Shown: in pieces, positions 39,799-49,166 of the stretch
Layout of the letters: each line of letters begins with the position of its first letter
Position numbering within the stretch: position 1 is the stretch's first letter
Assembly: GCF_005144415.1 (NCBI RefSeq)
Contig: NZ_SWJE01000005.1
Span: 534,134 to 598,133 of the forward strand
DNA: 64,000 bases
Source of the DNA: Trinickia terrae
GTDB taxonomy: Bacteria > Pseudomonadota > Gammaproteobacteria > Burkholderiales > Burkholderiaceae
Direction of reading: 5' to 3'
Notes under the pieces: generated by a model
Seen by the model: only the letters and a program-made list of their open reading frames with translations
Databases searched by the model: none
Told to the model about the DNA's origin: nothing
Position numbers and translations under genes: made by a program

Positions 39799-40884
39799 TC
39801 AAATCAACCGCAAATAAATCAGCTCCCGCTTGATATACGCATAGAAAATCGGCGCCGCGATCACCCCTGGCAAACCGAACGCCGCCTCCATCACCAGCAT
39901 GGCCAGCAGCAATTCCCATGCGCGCGCCTCGATCTGTCCGCCGACGATGCGGGCGTTCAGGAAGTACTCGAGCTTGTGGATGACGATCAGGAACATGAGC
40001 GAGCCGACCGCCGTCGGAAAGCTCACCGACAGCGACACCGCGACGATCAGCGTGTTCGAGATCAGGTTGCCGATCACCGGCAGCAGGCCCGTGATGAACG
40101 TCACGAGCACGAGCGTTTTCGACAGTGGCAGCCGCTCGTGAAACGCCGGCAGCGCGACGAGCAGGTAGAGCGCGGTGAACACGGCATTGATCGCCGAGAT
40201 CTTGACCTGTGCGAACACGATGCGGCGGAACGCGTCGGCGAAGCGCGCGACGCGCGCGGCGAAGGCGGTGGAAAGCGGTAGACGCTGTGCGTGGCGCTGA
40301 ACGGTGATCGCAACCATCGCGCCGATGATCATGCCGAACAGTGCATGCCCGAAGCCGCGCGCGACGGTCTTGCCGCTCTGCGAGAGCTGCCCCATGTGCG
40401 AGTGCATTAGCGTGGCGGCCCTCTCCTTCATCTGCGCGGCGTCAACGGGCAGCGCCGAGGCGATCCATTGCGGCGTGCGCCCGCGAGCCTGGTCGACCAT
40501 CTGCATGACCTGGTCGAGCAGGTTCTGGATGTTGGGCACCGTATTCTCGAAGTGCTCGATGAGGCCGATCGTCAGCCCCGCGAGCGCGCCGACCACGACC
40601 GTCGACAGCAGCACCACGGCGAGCCAGCGCGCGCCCTGGCTCGACGTGTGCCGCTCGATGGCTGGCGCGATCATATGCACGAGCTGAAAGACGAGCATGC
40701 CCGCGAGCAAGGCGACGAGCAGCTTCAACTCCAGCACGGCCCACATGCCGACGAGCATCAGCGCGTAGCTGCCGATTTCCACCGCCGACAGCTTCGGCAG
40801 GCTCATATCGCTCGTCAGTCGCACGGGGCGAGGTTGCAGGTCCCGCACCTGCGTATTTTCCGATGCCTCGTTGCGCTTAGCCAT
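39799..40884 (-). CDS. AI-2E/PerM-family transporter
   Basis: 361-residue inner-membrane protein. Hydrophobic helices flank a large soluble loop (about 90-165). The C-terminal half has the family motifs PVIGNLISNTLIVAV, KLEYFLNARIVGGQI and AAFGLPGVIAAPIFYAYIKREL. Members include TqsA and PerM; the substrate is not known here. Convergent with purU; uvrA lies upstream on the same strand. Confidence 0.9.
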   Translation of the reverse strand: MAKRNEASENTQVRDLQPRPVRLTSDMSLPKLSAVEIGSYALMLVGMWAVLELKLLVALLAGMLVFQLVHMIAPAIERHTSSQGARWLAVVLLSTVVVGALAGLTIGLIEHFENTVPNIQNLLDQVMQMVDQARGRTPQWIASALPVDAAQMKERAATLMHSHMGQLSQSGKTVARGFGHALFGMIIGAMVAITVQRHAQRLPLSTAFAARVARFADAFRRIVFAQVKISAINAVFTALYLLVALPAFHERLPLSKTLVLVTFITGLLPVIGNLISNTLIVAVSLSVSFPTAVGSLMFLIVIHKLEYFLNARIVGGQIEARAWELLLAMLVMEAAFGLPGVIAAPIFYAYIKRELIYLRLI

Positions 40885-40943
40885 GACTCATTCCCGTCTC
40901 CGACCCAATTCCCGACTTCCGGTATCCAGCTTGGTGTGCCCGC

Positions 40944-43805
40944 TCAGCGGCGCCTGAGCAGCTCCCCGAGGTATCTCCCGGTGAAGCTCGCTTTTGACTT
41001 GGAAACCTGCTCCGGCGTGCCTTGCGCGATGATCTGGCCGCCGCCCGCTCCGCCTTCCGGACCGAGGTCGATCACCCAGTCGGCGGTTTTGATCACGTCG
41101 AGATTATGCTCGATGATGACGACCGTATTGCCCTGGTCGCGCAGCCGGTGGATCACTTCGAGCAACAGCGCGATGTCGTGGAAGTGCAGGCCGGTCGTCG
41201 GCTCGTCGAGGATATACAGGGTGCGGCCGGTGTCGCGCTTCGAGAGTTCGAGCGAGAGCTTCACGCGCTGGGCTTCGCCGCCGGAGAGCGTCGTCGCCGA
41301 CTGTCCGAGCCGGATGTAGCCGAGGCCCACGTCGAGCAGCGTCTTCAGCTTGCGCGCCACCACGGGCACCACCTTGAAAAACTCGTACGCGTGCTCGACC
41401 GTCATGTCGAGCACTTCACTGATGTTCTTGCCCTTGTACTGGACTTCCAGCGTTTCGCGGTTGTAGCGCTTGCCGTGGCAGACGTCGCACGGAACGTAGA
41501 CGTCCGGCAGGAAGTGCATCTCGACCTTGAGCACGCCGTCGCCCTGGCACGATTCGCAGCGGCCTCCCTTCACGTTGAACGAGAAGCGGCCTGGATCGTA
41601 GCCGCGCTCCTTGGCGGCCGGCACGCCCGCGAACAGTTCGCGGATCGGCGTGAAGACGCCCGTGTAGGTGGCCGGATTCGAGCGCGGCGTGCGGCCGATC
41701 GGCGATTGGTCGACGTTGATGACCTTGTCGAAGTGCTCGAGGCCTTCGATCGCCTCGTACGGCGCGGGCTCGGTCGACGAGCCGTACAGGTGGTGCGCGA
41801 CGGCTTGGTAGAGCGTGTCGTTGATAAGCGTCGACTTGCCCGAGCCGGACACGCCGGTCACGCAGGTCAGGAGGCCCACCGGCAGGTCGAGCGTGACGCG
41901 CTTCAGGTTGTTGCCATGCGCCTCGACGATGCGCAGGCGCCGCTCGTCCGGCTCCTTGCGTTCGTCCGGATACTCGATGGTGCGCGTGCCGGCGAGATAC
42001 TGGCCCGTCATCGATGCGGCATCCGCCTGGACTTCCTCGGGCGTGCCCTCGGCGATGATCATCCCGCCGTGCTCGCCCGCGCCCGGCCCCATGTCGACGA
42101 CGTAGTCGGCCATGCGGATCATGTCCTCGTCGTGCTCGACGACGATCACCGAGTTGCCGAGATCGCGCAGGTGCTTGAGCGTCGAGATCAGGCGGTCGTT
42201 GTCGCGCTGGTGCAGGCCGATCGACGGCTCGTCGAGCACGTACATCACGCCCGTGAGGCCCGAGCCGATCTGCGAGGCGAGCCGGATGCGCTGCGCCTCG
42301 CCGCCCGAGAGCGTCTCCGCGCTGCGCTCGAGCGAGAGGTAGTCGAGCCCGACGTTGTTGAGGAACATCAGCCGCGCGACGATCTCCTTGATGACCTTGT
42401 CGGCGATGTCGCGCTTGGCGCCGTCGAGGCGCAGCGTCTGGAAGTAGCCGAGCGCGTCGCGCAGCGGCCAGCCGCTCACTTCGTAGATCGCGCGCGCGTC
42501 GCCGTTCGCGCCGAGGCGCACGAAGCGCGCCTCGCGGCGCAGGCGCGTGCCTTCGCACGACGGGCACGCCTGATTGTTCTGGTACTTCGCGAGCTCCTCG
42601 CGGACCGCGGCCGAATCGGTCTCGCGGTAGCGGCGCTCGAGGTTCGGGATGATCCCTTCGAACACGTGCTCGCGGATCGAGGTGCGGCCGCGCTCGTTGA
42701 TGTAGGAGAACGGGATGGTTTCCTTGCCCGAGCCGAACAGCAGCAGCTTCTTGATCTTCTCCGGCAGGTCTTCGAACGCGGTGTCGATGTCGAACTCGTA
42801 GAACGCCGCGAGGCTTTGCAGCATCTGGAAGTAGAACTGGTTGCGCCGGTCCCAGCCCTTCACGGCGCCGGCCGCGAGCGACAGCGACGGATGCGCCACG
42901 ACGCGCTTCGGATCGAAGAACGTGATCTGGCCGAGCCCGTCGCAATCGGGGCAGGCGCCCATCGGATTGTTGAACGAGAAGAGGCGCGGCTCGAGCTCCT
43001 GCAGCGAGTACGAGCAGATCGGGCAGGCGAACTTCGAGCTGAACAGGTGCTCCTTCTCCGTCTCCATCTCGAGCGCGATCGCGCGGCCGTCCGCGAGGCG
43101 CAGCGCGGTTTCGAACGATTCCGCGAGGCGCTGCTTCATGTCGGGGCGCACCTTCAGGCGGTCGACGACGACGTCGATCGTGTGCTTGTCGTTCTTCTTG
43201 AGCTTCGGGAGCGATTCGACTTCGTAGATCTTCGCCTCGCCTTCGTTCGCCGTGCCGCCGCCCGAGCGGACGCGAAAGCGCACGAAGCCCTGCGCCTGCA
43301 TGTCCTCGAAGAGCTCGGTGTGCTCGCCCTTGCGGTTCGCCACCGCGGGCGCGAGGATCATCAGCTTGGTTTCCTCGGGCAGCGCGAGCGCGGCGTCGAC
43401 CATCTGCGAGACGCTTTGCGCCTCGAGCGGAATCCCGTGATCGGGGCAAAACGGCGTGCCGACGCGCGCGTACAGGAGGCGCAGGTAGTCGTGGATCTCG
43501 GTGACGGTGCCGACCGTCGAGCGCGGGTTGTGCGAGGTCGCCTTCTGCTCGATCGAAATCGCCGGCGACAGGCCTTCGATCAGATCGACGTCGGGCTTCT
43601 CCATCAGCTGGAGAAACTGCCGGGCGTAGGCCGACAGGCTCTCGACGTAGCGGCGCTGCCCTTCTGCGTAGAGCGTGTCGAACGCGAGCGACGATTTGCC
43701 CGATCCGGACAGGCCGGTGATCACGATGAGCTTGTGACGCGGCAGGTCGAGATTGACGTTTTTCAGGTTGTGGGTACGAGCGCCACGGATGCGAATCTGT
43801 TCCAT
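40944..43805 (-). CDS. uvrA: Excinuclease ABC subunit A
   Basis: Damage-recognition ATPase of nucleotide excision repair. 953 residues from the ATG at 43805 ([17 protein letters not shown]); a longer frame to 44039 is not used. Two ABC ATPase halves: Walker [15 protein letters not shown] and [11 protein letters not shown]; signatures [12 protein letters not shown] and [11 protein letters not shown]. Zinc modules include CPICSYSL...CPDCDGLG and CESCQGDG...CDVCHGKR. No LexA box was found upstream. Confidence 0.97.
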   Translation of the reverse strand: MEQIRIRGARTHNLKNVNLDLPRHKLIVITGLSGSGKSSLAFDTLYAEGQRRYVESLSAYARQFLQLMEKPDVDLIEGLSPAISIEQKATSHNPRSTVGTVTEIHDYLRLLYARVGTPFCPDHGIPLEAQSVSQMVDAALALPEETKLMILAPAVANRKGEHTELFEDMQAQGFVRFRVRSGGGTANEGEAKIYEVESLPKLKKNDKHTIDVVVDRLKVRPDMKQRLAESFETALRLADGRAIALEMETEKEHLFSSKFACPICSYSLQELEPRLFSFNNPMGACPDCDGLGQITFFDPKRVVAHPSLSLAAGAVKGWDRRNQFYFQMLQSLAAFYEFDIDTAFEDLPEKIKKLLLFGSGKETIPFSYINERGRTSIREHVFEGIIPNLERRYRETDSAAVREELAKYQNNQACPSCEGTRLRREARFVRLGANGDARAIYEVSGWPLRDALGYFQTLRLDGAKRDIADKVIKEIVARLMFLNNVGLDYLSLERSAETLSGGEAQRIRLASQIGSGLTGVMYVLDEPSIGLHQRDNDRLISTLKHLRDLGNSVIVVEHDEDMIRMADYVVDMGPGAGEHGGMIIAEGTPEEVQADAASMTGQYLAGTRTIEYPDERKEPDERRLRIVEAHGNNLKRVTLDLPVGLLTCVTGVSGSGKSTLINDTLYQAVAHHLYGSSTEPAPYEAIEGLEHFDKVINVDQSPIGRTPRSNPATYTGVFTPIRELFAGVPAAKERGYDPGRFSFNVKGGRCESCQGDGVLKVEMHFLPDVYVPCDVCHGKRYNRETLEVQYKGKNISEVLDMTVEHAYEFFKVVPVVARKLKTLLDVGLGYIRLGQSATTLSGGEAQRVKLSLELSKRDTGRTLYILDEPTTGLHFHDIALLLEVIHRLRDQGNTVVIIEHNLDVIKTADWVIDLGPEGGAGGGQIIAQGTPEQVSKSKASFTGRYLGELLRRR

Positions 43806-43929
43806 GAAACCTGGGCGGGGAAGGGGGCCAAACCTGCTACTATAACGACTTTTCCAGACCGCCGTTACGGCGACCTTACACCGCGCGGCAGGCGCGAGCG
43901 GGCGCCGATTTCCGGGCCCATCGCCGCCG

Positions 43930-45117
43930 ATGTCCAATCCTTCCGCCACTTCCTCGCGCATGAGCGCGCCCGAGATGCGCGCGACCGTTTCGCTCGCCGG
44001 GATCTTCGCGCTGCGCATGCTTGGCCTGTTCATGATCATGCCGGTGTTTTCGATCTACGCGAAAACGATCCCCGGCGGCGACAACGTCTTCCTGGTCGGC
44101 CTCGCGCTCGGCGCCTACGGCGTCACGCAGTCAATGCTCTACATCTTCTACGGCTGGGCCTCCGACAAGATCGGCCGCAAGCCCGTGATCGCCACGGGGC
44201 TCCTCGTCTTCGCGATCGGCAGCTTCGTCGCCGCGCTCGCGCACGACATGACGTGGATCATCGTCGGGCGCGTGATCCAGGGGATGGGGGCGGTATCGTC
44301 GGCGGTCATTGCGTTCATCGCCGACCTCACCGCCGAGGAGCACCGCACGAAGGCGATGGCGATGGTGGGCGGCAGCATCGGGGTGTCGTTCGCCGTGGCG
44401 ATCGTCGGCGCGCCGATCGTGTTTCAGTGGCTCGGCATGAGCGGGCTGTTCTCGCTCGTCGGCGTGTTCTCGCTGCTGGCGATCGGCGTCGTGCTGTGGA
44501 TCGTCCCCGATGCGCCGAAGCCCGTGCACGTGCGCGCGCCGTTCGCCGAGGTGCTGCACAACGTCGAGCTGCTGCGCCTGAATTTTGGCGTGCTCGTGCT
44601 GCACGCCACGCAGACCGCGCTCTTTCTCGTCGTGCCGCGCATTCTCGAAGCGGGCGGCCTGCCGGTCGCGTCGCACTGGAAGGTCTACTTGCCCGTGATG
44701 GGGCTGTCGTTCGTGATGATGGTGCCGGCCATCATCGCCGCCGAGAAGCGCGGCAAGATGAAGCCGGTGCTGCTCGGCGCCGTCGCGCTTATCCTGATCG
44801 GCCAATTGTTGCTGGGCGCTGCGCCGCATACTATTTTGACTGTCGCGGCGATCCTCTTCGTCTACTTCCTCGGATTCAACATTCTCGAGGCGTCGCAGCC
44901 TTCGCTCGTGTCGAAGCTTGCGCCGGGCCAGCGCAAGGGCGCGGCTGCGGGCGTCTACAACACGACGCAGTCGATCGGCCTTGCGCTCGGCGGCGTAGCC
45001 GGCGGCTGGCTGTTGAAGGTGGACGGCCAGAGCGCGGTGTTCTTCGCCTGCTCGGGCCTCGTATTTGCGTGGCTTATAATCGCCGCCAGCATGAAGCAGC
45101 CGCCGCGCAAGGCTTGA
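43930..45117 (+). CDS. MFS transporter, DHA1-like
   Basis: 395-residue membrane protein with twelve likely helices. MFS motif A appears as [20 protein letters not shown] between helices 2 and 3; [21 protein letters not shown] lies in helix 4/5. YajR/drug-exporter-like in overall sequence; substrate unknown. Divergent from uvrA and upstream of ssb, a gene order common in Burkholderia. Confidence 0.92.
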   Translation: MSNPSATSSRMSAPEMRATVSLAGIFALRMLGLFMIMPVFSIYAKTIPGGDNVFLVGLALGAYGVTQSMLYIFYGWASDKIGRKPVIATGLLVFAIGSFVAALAHDMTWIIVGRVIQGMGAVSSAVIAFIADLTAEEHRTKAMAMVGGSIGVSFAVAIVGAPIVFQWLGMSGLFSLVGVFSLLAIGVVLWIVPDAPKPVHVRAPFAEVLHNVELLRLNFGVLVLHATQTALFLVVPRILEAGGLPVASHWKVYLPVMGLSFVMMVPAIIAAEKRGKMKPVLLGAVALILIGQLLLGAAPHTILTVAAILFVYFLGFNILEASQPSLVSKLAPGQRKGAAAGVYNTTQSIGLALGGVAGGWLLKVDGQSAVFFACSGLVFAWLIIAASMKQPPRKA

Positions 45118-45166
45118 GCGAGCGCTCGGCTCGCTGGCGCGTTTGCTGCGCCGCATGAAAGCTATG

Positions 45167-45210
45167 CATGGGACCGGACTACACGCTAAAGCGTTAGCTC
45201 CGGTCGACAC
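45167..45210 (+). repeat. Intergenic hairpin repeat (family A) ahead of ssb
   Basis: Starts CATGGGACCGG and ends CCGGTCGACAC; the inner arms are ACGCTAAAGCGTT. It ends 20 bp before the ssb ATG and so lies in or near the ssb leader, the same placement as the maiA copy. Confidence 0.75.
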
Positions 45211-45230
45211 GGAATCAACTGGAGAAACAC

Positions 45231-45752
45231 ATGGCATCCGTCAACAAGGTCATTCTCGTCGGCAATCTCGGCGCCGATCCTGAAGTGCGTTATCTGCCGA
45301 GCGGGGACGCCGTCGCGAACATCCGCCTGGCAACCACTGATCGCTACAAGGACAAGGCGTCCGGCGAGTTCAAGGAAATGACCGAGTGGCACCGCGTGGC
45401 GTTCTTCGGCCGCTTGGCCGAAATCGTGAACGAATACTTGAAGAAGGGCTCGGCCGTGTACATCGAAGGCCGCATTCGCACGCGCAAGTACCAGGGCCAG
45501 GACGGCCAGGACCGCTATTCGACGGAAATCGTCGCGGACCAGATGCAGATGCTCGGCGGCCGCGGCGGTGCGGGCGGCGGCGGTGGCGGCGATGACGGCG
45601 GCTACAGCCGCGGCGAGCCGTCCGAGCGCGGCGGCGGCCGGACGGCTGGCGGCGGCGCGCGTGGAGCTAGTGGCGGCGGCGGTGGTTCGAGCCGCCCGAG
45701 CGCGCCGGCCGGCGGCGGGTTCGATGAGATGGACGACGATATTCCGTTTTAA
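45231..45752 (+). CDS. ssb: Single-stranded DNA-binding protein
   Basis: Coats single-stranded DNA in replication and repair. 173 residues: OB-fold in the first about 110 ([39 protein letters not shown]), a long Gly-rich linker, and the acidic interaction tip MDDDIPF. GGAG ten bases before the ATG. Followed by a terminator. Confidence 0.98.
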   Translation: MASVNKVILVGNLGADPEVRYLPSGDAVANIRLATTDRYKDKASGEFKEMTEWHRVAFFGRLAEIVNEYLKKGSAVYIEGRIRTRKYQGQDGQDRYSTEIVADQMQMLGGRGGAGGGGGGDDGGYSRGEPSERGGGRTAGGGARGASGGGGGSSRPSAPAGGGFDEMDDDIPF

Positions 45753-45795
45753 GATCGGATGCCGCCCTGACGGACGGTGCCCCTCGATGGACAAG

Positions 45796-45819
45796 AAGCC
45801 CGCAAATGCGGGCTTTTTT
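45796..45819 (+). terminator. Rho-independent terminator after ssb
   Basis: Eight-bp stem AAGCCCGC/GCGGGCTT (45796-45803, 45808-45815) with loop AAAT, followed by TTTT. Confidence 0.9.
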
Positions 45820-45945
45820 CCGCCCTTTCGGACCGATCGCCAAAGAACGCACGGTGTCGTCCCGTCGCGCGACATGCCGCCCCTCGTCAGGGAGACCCCT
45901 CGCCAAGAGTCGCTATAATGCGGCACCCATTCCCATTTATCAGAC

Positions 45946-46524
45946 ATGAGCCGACTTCTCTGCGTATTGGTCGTTTCGCTGGGCTTGATGCAGTGCGCCG
46001 TTGCACAGGATCGGGCGCAGGCGGACGGCTTCGCAAGCGATGCGTCGGCCATGGCGAGCGCGCCGGATGCCGCGAGTGCATCGACGGTGCCGCAAATCCG
46101 TGCGATCTCGGACCTGCTCACGCAGAAGTTCGGTCTCGCGCGCGCCAAGGCGGAACAGATCTCGGCGGCGGTGATGTCGTCGGCATCGAAATATTCGCTG
46201 CCGCCCGCGCTGGTGCTCGCGATCATCTCGATCGAATCGCGCTTCAAGGAAAAAGCCAAGGGCCTGCACGGCGCGACCGGGCTCATGCAGGTGGTGCCGG
46301 CGGCCCACAAGCAGCTCGTGAAGCATCTCGACCTGACCGCGCCTGAAGACAACATCGAGGCAGGGTCGGCGATTCTGCACGGCTACATCCAGTCGACACA
46401 GGGCGACGTTGCTGCGGCGCTGAAGAACTACGGCGGTTCGAAGGCCTATGCCCAGAAGGTCAGCCTGCGCGCCAAGGATTTTCAACTCGACACTGCAGCG
46501 AGCGATCCAGCCGGGTCGCGCTAG
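45946..46524 (+). CDS. Lytic transglycosylase, SLT domain
   Basis: 192-residue secreted peptidoglycan-cleaving enzyme. Signal peptide (LLCVLVVSLGLMQCAVA-QD), an Ala/Ser-rich spacer, then the SLT fold with catalytic Glu in LAIISIESRFKEKAKG and the GATGLMQVVP motif. The rest reads NIEAGSAILHGYIQST and ALKNYGGSKAYAQKV. The Cys in the signal region (LMQCAVA) could be a lipobox, but AQD fits a cleavage site better. Confidence 0.92.
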   Translation: MSRLLCVLVVSLGLMQCAVAQDRAQADGFASDASAMASAPDAASASTVPQIRAISDLLTQKFGLARAKAEQISAAVMSSASKYSLPPALVLAIISIESRFKEKAKGLHGATGLMQVVPAAHKQLVKHLDLTAPEDNIEAGSAILHGYIQSTQGDVAAALKNYGGSKAYAQKVSLRAKDFQLDTAASDPAGSR

Positions 46525-46558
46525 CGTAACGCCTTCGCTCTCGACTCGCTCGTCATGC

Positions 46559-46572
46559 TTGGCAATTGCCAA
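46559..46572. promoter_or_regulatory. 14-bp palindrome upstream of the first response regulator
   Basis: TTGGCAATTGCCAA, a perfect palindrome 154 bp before the regulator start, within a 201-bp gene-free stretch. Its right half plus AT (ATTGCCAAATG) recurs ahead of the second regulator and upstream of cydP. Function unknown. Confidence 0.4.
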
Positions 46573-46725
46573 ATGCATACGTTGCGTCGTGCCGATTCAG
46601 AAGCGTCCTATTTTCTGCGATACCGCTCCGTGGTCATATTCACGAATTGCGGCTGATACTGCCGCACGCCAGTGGCATGCATTATTCATAACGCATGCAC
46701 GCACACATCTCCTGAGAGATTTATC

Positions 46726-47364
46726 GTGAGTATTCGAGTCATCCTTGCCGACGATCATCCTTTTGTACTGCTTGGAATCAAAGCGGCTCTCGAAAAGGAA
46801 GAGGAGATCGACGTCGTCGGCTCGGCTCGTTCACCGGGCGCGTTGCTCGAGCTGCTCCGCTCCACTCGGTGCGAGGTGGTCGTCACGGATCTGACGATGC
46901 CGGACCCCGATGGCGCTGTCGATGATGGCTTGCAACTCGTGCGGGGCATCCGCCGCGAATGGCCGCTGCTCGGCATCGTCGTGCTGACCAGTCTCACCAA
47001 TGGCGCCATCCTGCGCGCCATCGTTACGGATCCGGCAATCGGCGTCGTCAACAAAATGGAGTCAATGGACGAGGTGATCGTCGCTGTGCGCCTCGCGGCC
47101 CAGGGCAAAGCGCATGTCGGGGAGAGAATTGCCGGCGCGCTGGCCGAAGCGGGGGCCGGCGCGTTCGAGTCTGCCCGTCTCTCGCCGCGCGAGTCGGAAG
47201 TCGTGCGATTGTTCGCCCACGGCCTAACGATCAACGAAATTGCGCATAAGCTCGATCGCGACGTTCGCACCGTCAGCCGCCAGAAGCGCGACGCCATGGT
47301 GAAGCTCGGCGTGCATAACGATCCGGGCCTTTATGCGTTTGCTCAAGCGCACGGATTGGTTTGA
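46726..47364 (+). CDS. RcsB/EvgA/BvgA-like response regulator 1
   Basis: 212 residues from a GTG at 46726 with GAGAG upstream. Receiver domain: acidic pair in ILADDHPFV, phosphoacceptor Asp55 in VVVTDLTMP, Thr in VVLTS, Lys in VNKMESMDE. All five conserved receiver positions are present. The output is a LuxR/GerE-type helix-turn-helix (LSPRESEVVRLFAHGLTINEIAHKL, with RTVSRQKRDAM as recognition helix), ending in DPGLYAFAQAHGLV as in RcsB and EvgA. First of three tandem paralogues facing the hybrid kinase. No membrane segment; cytoplasmic. Confidence 0.93.
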   Translation: MSIRVILADDHPFVLLGIKAALEKEEEIDVVGSARSPGALLELLRSTRCEVVVTDLTMPDPDGAVDDGLQLVRGIRREWPLLGIVVLTSLTNGAILRAIVTDPAIGVVNKMESMDEVIVAVRLAAQGKAHVGERIAGALAEAGAGAFESARLSPRESEVVRLFAHGLTINEIAHKLDRDVRTVSRQKRDAMVKLGVHNDPGLYAFAQAHGLV

Positions 47365-47485
47365 TTGGTATCAAAATTCCAGCGGTTAGTTCAGGAATAC
47401 CCTGCAGGATGATAGGTGTTTTAAGAGCAATCCTATATCGGAATGCTAATCAATGTACGATGCTATAAAGATTGCCAAATGACTT

Positions 47486-47497
47486 GAGAATATTCTC
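47486..47497. promoter_or_regulatory. Rcs-box-like palindrome ahead of response regulator 2
   Basis: Perfect palindrome GAGAATATTCTC, 29 bp before the start of the second regulator. Its core AGAATATTCT matches the centre of the enterobacterial RcsAB box as I recall it. The surrounding 162-bp spacer is AT-rich for this genome. Autoregulation by these RcsB-like proteins is an inference. Confidence 0.45.
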
Positions 47498-47526
47498 TGG
47501 TATCGGGGCGCGGTAGGGGGAAATAG

Positions 47527-48207
47527 ATGGCAGATGTCGACACCGTGGTGCCGATTAAAACGATCATTGCAGATGATCACCCATTGGTGCTGCTGGCGAT
47601 CGAAAATCTCGTGGCTTCGCTGCCTGACATGCAGATTGTCGGCCGTGCGATCGATTCAACCGGGCTTTTCGAGGAGCTGGCTCGCATCGAATGCGATGTC
47701 GTCGTGACGGATCTTTTCATGCCGGGTGGGGCGCAAGGCGATGGCCTTGAAATCATTCAGCTTTTCAAGGAGCGCTATCCTGAAATCGCGCTCGTCGTAC
47801 TGACGATGTCGATGGATGTCGACGTGCTGCGAAGCGCCATATCGTTGGGCGCCGACGCCATTCTCAGCAAGCGCGATCGCATCGACCTGATGCACGTTGC
47901 TGTCGTCACTGCGCTCGCACGTGAGTTTTATCTCGGTCCGACAATCCGGACACTGCTTGCAGATGCGAAGCGTGCGCAACGGCTGGAGCGCGTGCGCCAG
48001 CTTTTGTCGAAGCGCGAACTCGAAGTATTTACTCACTATGCATCGGGGCTCGGCATCGCCGAAATCGCACGGCAAACTGGGCGAAGCGTGAAAACCATCA
48101 GTGCGCAGAAGTGCACGGCCATGAAGAAACTGGAGCTTGAAAGCGATGTCGACTTGTATCGCTTCGCCATCGAGCATGGTCTCATCGCCGGATGGCGTTC
48201 TTCGTAG
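47527..48207 (+). CDS. RcsB/EvgA/BvgA-like response regulator 2
   Basis: 226 residues. The receiver has IIADDHPLV, phosphoacceptor Asp62 (VVVTDLFMP), Thr (VVLTMS) and Lys (LSKRD). The helix-turn-helix is LSKRELEVFTHYASGLGIAEIARQ, with recognition helix KTISAQKCTAMKKL. It carries about nine extra N-terminal residues compared with the first and third regulators. Spacing from regulator 1 is 162 bp, so it probably has its own promoter. Confidence 0.93.
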   Translation: MADVDTVVPIKTIIADDHPLVLLAIENLVASLPDMQIVGRAIDSTGLFEELARIECDVVVTDLFMPGGAQGDGLEIIQLFKERYPEIALVVLTMSMDVDVLRSAISLGADAILSKRDRIDLMHVAVVTALAREFYLGPTIRTLLADAKRAQRLERVRQLLSKRELEVFTHYASGLGIAEIARQTGRSVKTISAQKCTAMKKLELESDVDLYRFAIEHGLIAGWRSS

Positions 48208-48336
48208 CGCGAGGTAACGCGGTATCGGTGCAGGCGTTTCGCAGCCGAGGAGGATCGGCAGCAGCCAGTGACGTAATGTTTTGCGCTCCGCTGGGGGTAA
48301 GCAAAGGCGGGTGCGACTAGTGAGAACGAAAACAAG

Positions 48337-48981
48337 ATGACGAACCCTATTCGAATCATCGTTGCCGACGACCATCCGAGCGTTTGTCTTGGAGTGGTCA
48401 GTCTCCTGTCGGCCGTGCCCAGCTTCGCCGTCGTCGGACAAGCCTCGGATGCGCAGATGCTGGCCGAGTGCCTGGACGCCCATCCTTGCGACGTCGTCGT
48501 CACCGATATCGGCATGCCGGGCCTCAACGGCGAGAGCAACGCCATCTCGCTGCTGCGCAGGATCTTGAGGGACAGTCCGCGTCCGCACGTCGTCGTCCTG
48601 ACGATGATCAACCACCTTCAAATGCTGACTGGCCTGTTGCAGCTTGGGGTGTCCGCCATTATCGACAAGCGCGACGCAGCTGACTCGCTCGTCGCGGCAA
48701 TCGAGGCGATCGGCACTGGGCGGCCATATCTGTCCGGGCATGTGGCGGAAATGGTCAGAACCGCTGATGAATTTCCGGCGTCCCGGGCAGGTGTGCTGAG
48801 CCGCCGTGAATGGGAGGTCTTTCAGCTCTATGCAAAAGGCATGGCGATCCATCAGATCGCCAAGAGCCTGGGGCGCAGCGGCAAGACGATCAGCACTCAA
48901 AAACGCAGCACCATGCGCAAGCTCGGGCTCGATACGGAAGCGCAACTGGTCGAATACGCCCGTCAGATCGGACTTACCTAG
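48337..48981 (+). CDS. RcsB/EvgA/BvgA-like response regulator 3
   Basis: 214 residues. The receiver has IVADDHPSV, phosphoacceptor Asp57 (VVVTDIGMPGLNGE), Thr (VVLTM) and Lys (IDKRD). The helix-turn-helix is LSRREWEVFQLYAKGMAIHQIAKSL, with recognition helix KTISTQKRSTMRKL. It is the last of the tandem trio, 129 bp after regulator 2, and is followed by the aquaporin and the kinase gene. Confidence 0.93.
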   Translation: MTNPIRIIVADDHPSVCLGVVSLLSAVPSFAVVGQASDAQMLAECLDAHPCDVVVTDIGMPGLNGESNAISLLRRILRDSPRPHVVVLTMINHLQMLTGLLQLGVSAIIDKRDAADSLVAAIEAIGTGRPYLSGHVAEMVRTADEFPASRAGVLSRREWEVFQLYAKGMAIHQIAKSLGRSGKTISTQKRSTMRKLGLDTEAQLVEYARQIGLT

Positions 48982-49166
48982 TCCTGCCCCAATACTTTAG
49001 GAATCGTCTGATTAGATTTTCAACGGCTTCGTTCGACACTAGCCGTTGGCGCATGAATCGGTACGCGCCGCCCAGATGCGGAACTCCGCATCTGGACTGC
49101 GCAGCGATCGAATGCGCCGAGATCGACGTTGGGTGGCCCCCACGGCGCAACGGCGATGGAGGTGAG

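Noticed and set aside
43806-43929. LexA (SOS) box ahead of uvrA
   Set aside because: I looked for CTGT-N8-ACAG on both strands here and ahead of ssb and found no match; only a TATAGT-like -10 is visible.
41022-45158. 1378-codon plus-strand open frame
   Set aside because: It is antisense to uvrA and then out of frame over the MFS gene. Its composition (Arg, Asp, Val, His-rich) is the signature of a high-GC shadow frame, and both real genes have full family motifs.
46500-48340. Genomic island around the response regulators
   Set aside because: The spacers are AT-richer than the rest, but there is no integrase, tRNA junction, flanking repeat or transposase. Lower GC in spacers alone does not show transfer.
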